Program-made: the position numbers and the translations under genes
The notes under the pieces: model-generated
Told to the model about the DNA's origin: nothing
Databases searched by the model: none
The model's input: only the letters and a program-made list of their open reading frames with translations
From: Candidatus Nitrosopumilus sp.
GTDB lineage: Archaea > Thermoproteota > Nitrososphaeria > Nitrososphaerales > Nitrosopumilaceae
Direction of reading: 5' to 3'
Assembly (NCBI GenBank): GCA_029863275.1
Contig: JAOTVS010000002.1
Coordinates: 1-64,000, forward strand
Length of the DNA: 64,000 bases
Part shown: piece after piece, positions 51,941 through 59,822 of the stretch
How the letters are laid out: each line of letters opens with the position of its first letter
Position numbering within the stretch: the stretch's first letter is position 1

Positions 51941-52034
51941 TGGTGCTCCAGCCGGGACTTTCATCGTTAGATTTTGAACCCGGGATCACTGCCTTGAAAG
52001 GGCAGTATGCTTGACCGGTCTACACCACTGGAAC
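51941..52034 (-). tRNA. tRNA-Glu (UUC) with 15-nt intron in T-loop; CCA encoded
   Basis: GTTCCAG acceptor/CTGGAGC, anticodon arm CTGCC-CTTTCAA-GGCAG, T-stem CCGGG/CCCGG separated by 22 nt instead of 7. Confidence 0.92.
51958..51972 (-). other. archaeal tRNA intron (ATCTAACGATGAAAG) with BHB motif
   Basis: 3-nt bulges AAA and AGU separated by 4-bp helix UUCA/UGAA; excision leaves canonical T-loop TTCAAAT. Confidence 0.85.
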
Positions 52035-52113
52035 CCAACAAAATTCAATATTTTATCCATAAAATCTTTTGTAAACAACAAAGATTTTTTACTGGTAAAT
52101 TAGGAATTCTGGT

Positions 52114-52746
52114 ATGAGTTTGATTAAAAGAATAGATGAAAGAATTGAAAAACGAAGCTTACTAAAACATCCATTTTATGAGATGTGGTCTGATGGAAAA
52201 TTAACAGTTGAGTCCTTAGCAGGATATTCAAAAGAATATTTTCAACTTGTAAAGGCAGTACCTTCCTTTATGACCCCTATTATAGAGAAGGCACCAGAAT
52301 CAGAAATAAAGGAATTAATAGAAAATCAACAAGAAGAGGCAGATCATATTGGTCCTTGGATAAAATTTGCTGGTCAGCTAGGTATCTCACAAGAAGAATT
52401 GTTAAATTACAATGGCTTGGAAAAAACCCAAAAAGCAGTCTCAAATCTATCTGATTTGATGAATACCTATGAGGGCGGCGCGTGTGCAATGTATGCATTT
52501 GAAAAAGAAATTCCAAAAATTAGCCAAACAAAACTAGAGGGAATGGCAAAGTTCTATGGAATGACAAATGATGATGCCACTGAATATTTCCAACTTCATA
52601 CAGAAGCTGATATTCGACATGCAGCTGCGTGGCAAAATATTCTTGAGAAGTCAACTACGAGCACTGATGACTTGATACAAATTGCAGAACAATCAATCTC
52701 TGCGCAAAACTTGTTGCTTGATAGTTGTTATGAAGAATACTGTTAA
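52114..52746 (+). CDS. PqqC/TenA-like (CADD-like) heme-oxygenase-fold protein
   Basis: HPFYEMWSDGKLTVESLAGYSKEYFQ, ENQQEEADHIGPWIKFA, HTEADIRHAAAWQNIL. Confidence 0.75.
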   Translation: MSLIKRIDERIEKRSLLKHPFYEMWSDGKLTVESLAGYSKEYFQLVKAVPSFMTPIIEKAPESEIKELIENQQEEADHIGPWIKFAGQLGISQEELLNYNGLEKTQKAVSNLSDLMNTYEGGACAMYAFEKEIPKISQTKLEGMAKFYGMTNDDATEYFQLHTEADIRHAAAWQNILEKSTTSTDDLIQIAEQSISAQNLLLDSCYEEYC

Positions 52747-52786
52747 CTCATAACATTTTAAACTGAAGATTTATCCCATTTTTGTA

Positions 52787-52860
52787 GGGCCCGTAACTCA
52801 GCTTGGTAGAGTAACCGGCTCATAACCGGTGAGCCAAGGGATCGAAGCCCTTCGGGCCCA
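52787..52860 (+). tRNA. tRNA-Met-type (CAU) (elongator Met or Ile2)
   Basis: acceptor GGGCCCG/CGGGCCC, anticodon arm ACCGG-CTCATAA-CCGGT; lacks initiator GGG/CCC anticodon stem. Confidence 0.9.
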
Positions 52861-52968
52861 TATCCTAATTAATTCTTTATCTGGTCCCATGATCTATGTA
52901 ATATTATGAGCCATCAACCTAGAATAGATTTTCTTTTTAATTTTGAAATTAATTTTTGATTAAAGAAC

Positions 52969-53151
52969 TTAAATTCTAATTGGTTTTTTCCTTTCGCATT
53001 TACAATTTTCCTCAATTATTTTACAACCTGAACAAACTCTTAATGGCCTACCAAAAGATTGTAGTATTAACAATCCTCTGCCACATTTTGAACATGGTTT
53101 TTTGGTTGGTATGGACAATAATTGATTTGAATATTTTTCAAACTTAAGCAT
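52969..53151 (-). CDS. small zinc-ribbon protein
   Basis: CSKCGRGLLILQSFGRPLRVCSGCKIIEENCKC. Confidence 0.55.
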   Translation of the reverse strand: MLKFEKYSNQLLSIPTKKPCSKCGRGLLILQSFGRPLRVCSGCKIIEENCKCERKKPIRI

Positions 53152-53171
53152 ATTGAAATTTAGACTCTAGT

Positions 53172-53197
53172 AATATACTCCATATAGGGGGTATATT
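53172..53197. promoter_or_regulatory. 10-bp inverted repeat AATATACTCC-N6-GGGGTATATT
   Basis: lies between divergent small ORFs 52969-53151 and 53208-53468. Confidence 0.45.
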
Positions 53198-53207
53198 GTT
53201 TGGAGGT

Positions 53208-53468
53208 ATGATTCGTGGAGCTCCAAAATACATAATGTTTACATTTTTTGCATTGGGTGTGTTGTTTATTGGTTTTTCAACATGGGCACTATTTCTTACT
53301 GATATTCCAAAAGAACAATTCATCGAAGATCCTAGATTTGAAGAAGAGTATGTGCAATATCATGAGTGGAATATTCTATTTGGTACTGGCTTGATTGGAA
53401 TTGGTTGGATTATTGCATTTTTAGGACGTAAAATGACACATGGGTCACACTTACAAACTAAAGATTAA
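53208..53468 (+). CDS. small two-helix membrane protein
   Basis: GGAGGT just upstream of ATG 53208; hydrophobic helices. Confidence 0.55.
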   Translation: MIRGAPKYIMFTFFALGVLFIGFSTWALFLTDIPKEQFIEDPRFEEEYVQYHEWNILFGTGLIGIGWIIAFLGRKMTHGSHLQTKD

Positions 53469-53549
53469 TTTTTTATCAACATTTATGATAAAGACTAATG
53501 TAGATTTTGAAATTATCATATTTGATATTTAATCCTACTAATCAAATAC

Positions 53550-54362
53550 TTGGGCTGTTTAGTATTAATTATGACAATCAAGATTCAAACGTTGCCAATT
53601 ACAAATTACATGACTGCATACCCAATTTCAGTGGAACCCCAAATTCCAATTACAAAAGCAATAGAGTTTATGGTCGAAAGAGATTTTGGAAATCTTGTTA
53701 TAAGTGATGGAACAATGCCAAAAGGCATTCTGACAGAACGTGAAATTCTAAAAGCAATTGCTGATTCCCGAAATCTTGATGATTTAACAATTAATGATGT
53801 AGGCGGGCAACCATTTACCAAATTGGAATTAGGGGATACTGTTTTAGATGCTGCCCATTTAATGAATAAAAACAAATCGCGGTTATTAGTTTTTGATGAT
53901 GACAAGCTAGTTGGAATTGTCACAGTATCTGATTTGTTGAGGGCATTTAGAAAGATAAAAACTGAGACCTCTCTGGACAAGATTATTAGTACAAAAATTG
54001 AAAAATGTAGTAAAACCGATTCTGTGTTTGATGCGGCAAGGATAATGCATGAAAAAAGAGTAGGGAGCATAATAATTCAAGATATGAAAGGATATGGGAT
54101 TTTTTCTGAAAGAGATCTTTTAACGTATCTCTATTCAAATAATTTTAAGTTAGATCAGGAGGTTGGGAAATATTCATCATCCCCTCTGATTGTAGCTGAT
54201 GAGGAAATAACTACTAATCAAGCAGCAAGTATTATGGCTGCAAACAACATCAAAAGACTAGGTATTACAAAAAATGATTCTTTGATAGGGATTGTAACTG
54301 CTAGGGATTTACTTGATGCGTATCAAGATGTTTACCTAGCAACTAATCCTACCTTAGAATAA
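53550..54362 (+). CDS. CBS-domain protein (four CBS)
   Basis: ILTEREILKAI, LVGIVTVSDLLRAF, GIFSERDLLTYL, LIGIVTARDLLDAY. Confidence 0.87.
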   Translation: MGCLVLIMTIKIQTLPITNYMTAYPISVEPQIPITKAIEFMVERDFGNLVISDGTMPKGILTEREILKAIADSRNLDDLTINDVGGQPFTKLELGDTVLDAAHLMNKNKSRLLVFDDDKLVGIVTVSDLLRAFRKIKTETSLDKIISTKIEKCSKTDSVFDAARIMHEKRVGSIIIQDMKGYGIFSERDLLTYLYSNNFKLDQEVGKYSSSPLIVADEEITTNQAASIMAANNIKRLGITKNDSLIGIVTARDLLDAYQDVYLATNPTLE

Positions 54363-54590
54363 ACTAAATTCATAATCCCTTCGCTAGGAACTTTATGAAG
54401 ATCTTTGACTAGTAGGATAAAATCAGAACTATTTCAGTTAATTACTTTTACCTCATCATTGATTCAGAGAAAAATTTGATGGTTTTAAATTTTTAAACTT
54501 ATTTCTTGAAGGACTTGTAGACGCTAAATTGTATCTGATAAAACTCAAAGAAAACAGATACCAGTTTTGTTTTCTAAAGTTATTCACTCA

Positions 54591-55055
54591 TCACTCACTG
54601 TCTATATCTTGAGGCATATCTTTAGATGAAATATAGTCAGTCATGGTCAAATCAACTAGTTTGAACATCCTTGAAAAAATCTCCTTGTCAAGCATACCAA
54701 AAAATATCAATGATTTAAAAAAAATCTTGTTTTCATCAATGCATTGTTGAAGTTTTGGCTTATCTTCTAATTTATACAGTTGAACCATTTGTCTCCATTT
54801 TTCTTTCAACTCTTGGATTTGGTTTTCTAAATTTTTTTCTCCTTTTTCTGTAATGTTGATTTCTATTTTTATGCCCAAAAATCCCTTTTTTTCATTTACT
54901 ACAATTAAATTTCTAGATTCTAATTTTTCCAAAACTTGCTCTAATTCTTTTGAAGGGACATTGGCAACTTTTGATATTTTATCAAAAGATTTTATTCCTG
55001 CTTTGATAGTTGCTAAAACAATTGTCTCCTTTGGTCCCTCGTCCATATTCTTCAT
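54591..55055 (-). CDS. winged-helix (MarR-like) DNA-binding protein
   Basis: TIKAGIKSFDKISKVANVPSKELEQVLEKLESRNLIVVNEKKGFLGIKIEINITEKGE. Confidence 0.65.
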   Translation of the reverse strand: MKNMDEGPKETIVLATIKAGIKSFDKISKVANVPSKELEQVLEKLESRNLIVVNEKKGFLGIKIEINITEKGEKNLENQIQELKEKWRQMVQLYKLEDKPKLQQCIDENKIFFKSLIFFGMLDKEIFSRMFKLVDLTMTDYISSKDMPQDIDSE

Positions 55056-55210
55056 ATTTTGAGTACTGTTAAAACATTTTGCAAAAAAACAAATTACTTT
55101 GTATTTGACATCTACTCTTTTTTATTTATTTTTTTATAATGTGAAAATTGTACAGATTTAGAACTAAACTATTAAGTTCTTATTTACCAGGTTCATTTTA
55201 TTAAAATGGA

Positions 55211-56197
55211 ATGAAATTACTGGCCACATCTCTTGGTATTCTCTGCATCTTGTCTTACGCCCCTTATATCCATGCTGAGGTTGATGGAGGACGTGTTAAC
55301 TTTTCTGATCATGCATTTGAAAAAATGATACCTTTAGAAATTTGTAACTGTGTAGCATTTAGAATGGATGATATTCAAAATTATTGGTTACTAGAACCTC
55401 AACTTGAAGTACTGGAGACATTCAGAGAATATAATGTTCCGATAACTATAGGTGTAATTGGAAACGATTTTGAGGAAGATATTGTCAAATACATTCGGAA
55501 TGTCACCAACAGTGAAAATTCCAATATTGAAATTGCAAATCATAGTTGGGCCCATGAAGATTTTTCCCTTTTAGACAAAGACCATCAAAACCAGTCAATA
55601 AAAAATACTAACGACAGGATTTTTAATATGACTGGCCTATTACCAAAAATATTTTATCCTCCATTTGGTGTATCTAATAACAGTACGCTAGAAGTATTGA
55701 GAGATCACAATTTTACTATTATGAGTTCAACCTTTGCCTCCAGTCCACCACCTTACCCTCTGGTAATTTCTGGAATTCATCATTTTCCCGCCACAGCCCT
55801 TACTGCTGACTATGTTGCAGAATCAAAAATGTTTGAAGGTCTTCCGTTTAATGAAACATTAAAAGACATTCAAAATAGTCAGGAAAAATTTGGATTTTCA
55901 GTAGTTGCATTACATCCCCAAGAATTTGCAATGATTGAAAATGGGGAATATGTTGACAAGGTAAATCAGGAACAAATCCAAGAACTTGCCTTGTTAATTG
56001 AAGAAATTCAAAAATCAGATCTAAAAACAGTTTTCGTCAGCCAAATTAATGACAATTTAATAAAAAATCCAGAATACCTACAAACAGGATCATCCAATTC
56101 AGTATCATCTGGTGTATGGATGATTTGGGTGGTACCAGCAGTAGCAGGAATTGTCGGTGCTGGAGTTTATCTAGTAAAGTTTAGAGCAAGAAAATAA
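55211..56197 (+). CDS. membrane-anchored polysaccharide-deacetylase family protein
   Basis: AFRMDDIQNYW, EIANHSWAHEDFSLLD, FYPPFGVSN; N-terminal signal, C-terminal TM. Confidence 0.8.
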   Translation: MKLLATSLGILCILSYAPYIHAEVDGGRVNFSDHAFEKMIPLEICNCVAFRMDDIQNYWLLEPQLEVLETFREYNVPITIGVIGNDFEEDIVKYIRNVTNSENSNIEIANHSWAHEDFSLLDKDHQNQSIKNTNDRIFNMTGLLPKIFYPPFGVSNNSTLEVLRDHNFTIMSSTFASSPPPYPLVISGIHHFPATALTADYVAESKMFEGLPFNETLKDIQNSQEKFGFSVVALHPQEFAMIENGEYVDKVNQEQIQELALLIEEIQKSDLKTVFVSQINDNLIKNPEYLQTGSSNSVSSGVWMIWVVPAVAGIVGAGVYLVKFRARK

Positions 56198-56304
56198 TTT
56201 GAAATTATTTTTTGGAAAGGATGAATCTATTCTGTTTAAAAAAAATAAGAATAATTGAAAATAATCAAGTTTAAAATTAATCAAACGAAACTAATCTAAA
56301 TTTT

Positions 56305-56433
56305 CTATTTTTGGTGTTTTGGTAAACATTCTTTGCAATATACTGGTCTGCCTTCTTTTGGTTCAAAAGGAACTTCGGAATCTTTTCCGCAGTCAGCACA
56401 AACACATTTGTACATTTTTCTGTCTTGTGACAT
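56305..56433 (-). CDS. 42-aa zinc-ribbon microprotein (not in ORF track)
   Basis: MSQDRKMYKCVCADCGKDSEVPFEPKEGRPVYCKECLPKHQK. Confidence 0.75.
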   Translation of the reverse strand: MSQDRKMYKCVCADCGKDSEVPFEPKEGRPVYCKECLPKHQK

Positions 56434-56542
56434 ACTTCATATGAATCTCTTCCCTATAAGAACGGGTGTATTGACAATCCTTTGAAGGATCAGTTTTCAT
56501 TTTTTAGGTACCAAAATGGCATGAATGATTTTAGGTTAGAAT

Positions 56543-56674
56543 CTAATACTTTGGTTTTCTCTTTTTCTTATCTTGTTGTTCCTTTTTGTATTTTTTTATC
56601 CGCAGTTTTTGTCTACCTTCCTTCTCCCCTTTTTGTAATCTACTATCTTTTTTCTTTGGTTTTCTCTTGGTCAT
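56543..56674 (-). CDS. 43-aa Lys/Arg-rich microprotein (not in ORF track)
   Basis: MTKRKPKKKDSRLQKGEKEGRQKLRIKKYKKEQQDKKKRKPKY; begins 1 nt after the stop of the upstream ORF. Confidence 0.55.
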   Translation of the reverse strand: MTKRKPKKKDSRLQKGEKEGRQKLRIKKYKKEQQDKKKRKPKY

Positions 56675-56675
56675 A

Positions 56676-56798
56676 TTATTCATCTGAATCATCTACCTTT
56701 TCTAAAATCATATCAGATCCTTGACATGACTCACATTTTTCCATTAGTCCAAATTCATTTCTATACTCACCTTTTCCATCACATCTAAGACAAGTCAT
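56676..56798 (-). CDS. 40-aa DnaJ-type zinc-finger microprotein (not in ORF track)
   Basis: MTCLRCDGKGEYRNEFGLMEKCESCQGSDMILEKVDDSDE. Confidence 0.65.
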   Translation of the reverse strand: MTCLRCDGKGEYRNEFGLMEKCESCQGSDMILEKVDDSDE

Positions 56799-56959
56799 TA
56801 TGTTCTATTTCGCTTAGGTGAGCATTAAAGTTTCATGTCTCAAATTCTTTCCAAAAAAAAGCCTAAAATTGTTTGATACCCACAATTATTTTACCGACAA
56901 AAGGAAATTGTATATTTTAGACAAATACCGGCATGAAATTCTAAAACCGTTCAAGCTCA

Positions 56960-57643
56960 TCAACCAAAACTAAATGGAATGCTAACAAGAGAGGTAATAG
57001 TCCCAACCAAGATAATTAGTCCAAAGGCTTTTCCCGTACCAAATCCATGAACAACCTTTATGGCCTTTATTGTAACAATTAATCCCCAAATAGCAAAACT
57101 AATTCCCACAATTGCAAGCAAGAGTACATATCCGATAAAGGATCCCAACAATGAAAAAACTTCTTCATCGTCATTATTAGGATCTAAAAGGATTGAAGAG
57201 TCTATTGATGTAAAAGAACCCCACATTAGAAAAAGTAGCATTGCCATAATTATGGTAATTGGAATAACTATTGCATGAATGTGAAAAATTACAGAAAAAA
57301 CTTTCTTCCAATTTGTATTTCCATCAAGCTTTTTTCCAATAAAATAATATAATATAGCTGAAACAAATCCACTCAATAAGCTTGAGATAATAGATAATCC
57401 TACTGCAGAATCCTCCAGTGGAAATGTTTCATCGATATTTTCTGATTCTGGAATTTCAAAATATGCATCATCAAGAGGCATCATTACAAATGGCAATACT
57501 GCCAAACCTCCAAGAACAGATGAAATAATTAACAATGCAATTGATTGTGAAAAATACTTCTCTTCATTGTCCCTTACTTGCAAAAACGCAGAGTTTGGAG
57601 AAATAAAAACTCGTAAAATTAAACTAAGATCAAAGTAGAACAA
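56960..57643 (-). CDS. Yip1-like multi-pass membrane protein
   Basis: FISPNSAFLQVRDNEEKYFSQSIALL then repeated hydrophobic helices. Confidence 0.6.
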   Translation of the reverse strand: MFYFDLSLILRVFISPNSAFLQVRDNEEKYFSQSIALLIISSVLGGLAVLPFVMMPLDDAYFEIPESENIDETFPLEDSAVGLSIISSLLSGFVSAILYYFIGKKLDGNTNWKKVFSVIFHIHAIVIPITIIMAMLLFLMWGSFTSIDSSILLDPNNDDEEVFSLLGSFIGYVLLLAIVGISFAIWGLIVTIKAIKVVHGFGTGKAFGLIILVGTITSLVSIPFSFG

Positions 57644-58005
57644 ATATCAAATTCAATTGAAATTAAATATTGATAAATATTTAGAGCAAATTTATCCAAG
57701 GAAACCTGTTGAAATTGTTTATACAGTGCATAAAAAGGAAATAATCTAAATTATATAAAACCCATTTTTCTTATAAAATATCCTTTTTCAGCTCTATCCA
57801 ATTTTTATTTTGTTTAGCATAAATCTCAAATATCTTTGAGAAAAAAATGAAAAACAAAATTCCAAGTTGTTTGTATAAATTGTATGCTCTAAAATTAAAA
57901 CTATCATGCCTGAATTGAATCAAACATTAAAAATAAAATATTCTGAATCCCTTCTAACTTGTTCTAATTCCATTAGTTTTAAAAAGACTATAGATAAAGT
58001 CTGCT

Positions 58006-58068
58006 GGCTGCAATGAAGAATCAGAGTTATATCTGAATGGTGATTTGAAGGCATTTGTCTGAGCTGCC
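58006..58068 (+). ncRNA. C/D box sRNA (2'-O-methylation guide) candidate
   Basis: C ATGAAGA 58013-19, 13 nt, D' CTGA 58033-36, 3 nt, C' GTGATTT 58040-46, 12 nt, D CTGA 58059-62; GGCTGC/GCTGCC terminal stem; TTTTAAAA about 28 nt upstream. Confidence 0.75.
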
Positions 58069-58073
58069 ACTAT

Positions 58074-58682
58074 TTACTTAATCTTAATTTGTTCTTGGAC
58101 TTTTTGTAAAATTTTATCATCCACAAGGTTTTGCTCATGTAAATATTTTGTAATTTGTATAACAGTTGTAATAGAATGCAGATTAACTCCTTGGGCTTTA
58201 AGAGCTTCATCAGCTCCCTCCATTCTATTAACAATTACATAAGCATCTTCAACCTTGATTTTTTGCTCCTTTAATGAAACTATTCCATTTACAACTGAAC
58301 CACCAGTGGTTGCAACATCATCTATCATTACCACTTTCATACCATCCCATATTTTTCCTTCAACTGATTTTGATGTTCCATAGTCTTTTGGTTTACTTCT
58401 AACATAGATTAACGGTTTTACAACTTCAATTGCCAATGCTGAGGCTATCACTAAACCCCCAGTTGGGACAGAAACTAGAGCATCAAATCTATCAAGACCA
58501 ACATCTTTGATTATTTCATTTTGAAGATATTTTATCATCTTACGAAATTGTTGAGGATAGCTAGGAATTAGTCTCAAATCAACATAATATGAGCTTTTTT
58601 TACCACTTGCAAGAGTAAAATCCCCAAATCTAATTATTTTTTTTTCATGCAAAAAAGTTGAAAACTCTTTTACAAAATCCAT
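58074..58682 (-). CDS. pyrE: orotate phosphoribosyltransferase
   Basis: PRPP motif VVMIDDVATTGGS, LASGKKSSYYVDLR. Confidence 0.93.
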   Translation of the reverse strand: MDFVKEFSTFLHEKKIIRFGDFTLASGKKSSYYVDLRLIPSYPQQFRKMIKYLQNEIIKDVGLDRFDALVSVPTGGLVIASALAIEVVKPLIYVRSKPKDYGTSKSVEGKIWDGMKVVMIDDVATTGGSVVNGIVSLKEQKIKVEDAYVIVNRMEGADEALKAQGVNLHSITTVIQITKYLHEQNLVDDKILQKVQEQIKIK

Positions 58683-58733
58683 ACCAAAATTAACTACACT
58701 GGATTTATTTTGGTTTGTATTTGATGTAAAACC

Positions 58734-59816
58734 ATGCCTGAAATCTGGTTAAACTATGGGATTACTGATGTTGTTTTGGATATTCGAGCAGAGAATTTAG
58801 ATCAAAAAATAGAATCTGAAGGCACAATTTTAGAAGATTCTGCAATTAATGAAAAGCTAAGTTCCATAGATCTTTCAAAACCTATGGATTTGGTGGTTTT
58901 ACATAATTCAAGATCTATTCAAAAAATCATTACTTCACTCTTTACAATTTGTGAGCAAAAATCATTTCCCTTCCCAAATGTTTTAGCTGAGAAAAAAATA
59001 ATGAATCAGGTAAAAGCTGGGATGCCTGAAGGTAGTTCCATTAATGAATTTGATAACAATGAGCTTTCCAATTCTAACCTTGTCTTCATGGGGGAAATGG
59101 AATTTGATGGATTATTTGGATACGAAACAATATCCACTAGGCTAATAAAAAAATTCGGCCAAGATCACATGCTTTCAGCATATGCTAAACGAAAAGAAAA
59201 TTTTCCAACCCCTGGACAACCAACTGATAGTTTTGAGGAGGCAAAAAAGTTTTCAAACAACTTTGAAATTCAAGGAATAGAAATTGTTGCAAATTCCAAA
59301 GGAATTGTAGATTTCTCGATTGATCACCCTTCAAAAACTCTCTTTTTAACTAAATCTTTGGAATCATTTGGTGTTCAAGATATTGAAAAACAAAAATCAA
59401 TGATAATCAGTACAGGAAAGGATTCTAGCAATTTTAACTTGAGTAAATCTCTTTCATCTCTTTGGAATTGTTCGAGGGCTATCCAAAATGGTGGTCTTGC
59501 AATATTAGTTGCAGAATGTAAAGGTGGTTTAGGATCAGATGCAATTCAGCAATACATTGAAGGACGATTTCCTCTTGAAAAACTCAAAAATCCTACTAAA
59601 TACATTGAAGGTATGGAGGATTTATTGTTCTTAACTGAAATTCAAAAAAATTTCCAAATTGGTCTGGTTTCTATTCTTCCTGAATTTTATGTAAAAAAAC
59701 TAAACTTGATTACATTATCTGGTATAAAAGAGTCAATGGATTATATTCTTAAAACTCAAGGAGCTCGACAAAAAGTTTCCATAGTTTCTGATGGTGCAAG
59801 AACACTAATTCGTTAA
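58734..59816 (+). CDS. LarA/DUF2088-like protein
   Basis: C-terminal NGGLAILVAECKGGLGSDAIQQYIEG resembles LarA family. Confidence 0.55.
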   Translation: MPEIWLNYGITDVVLDIRAENLDQKIESEGTILEDSAINEKLSSIDLSKPMDLVVLHNSRSIQKIITSLFTICEQKSFPFPNVLAEKKIMNQVKAGMPEGSSINEFDNNELSNSNLVFMGEMEFDGLFGYETISTRLIKKFGQDHMLSAYAKRKENFPTPGQPTDSFEEAKKFSNNFEIQGIEIVANSKGIVDFSIDHPSKTLFLTKSLESFGVQDIEKQKSMIISTGKDSSNFNLSKSLSSLWNCSRAIQNGGLAILVAECKGGLGSDAIQQYIEGRFPLEKLKNPTKYIEGMEDLLFLTEIQKNFQIGLVSILPEFYVKKLNLITLSGIKESMDYILKTQGARQKVSIVSDGARTLIR

Positions 59817-59822
59817 ACTGAT

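Noticed and set aside
54363-54590. Second C/D sRNA candidate on the minus strand (ATGATGA followed by CTGA elements)
   Set aside because: Spacing is wrong (15 nt then 7 nt between boxes), no C' box and no terminal stem; another C-like TGATGA coincides with the stop codon of 54591-55055.
56482-56724. 80-aa plus-strand ORF from the track
   Set aside because: Phe/Ser/Tyr-rich composition is what the antisense of the Lys-rich microprotein gene gives; the minus-strand genes explain the region better.
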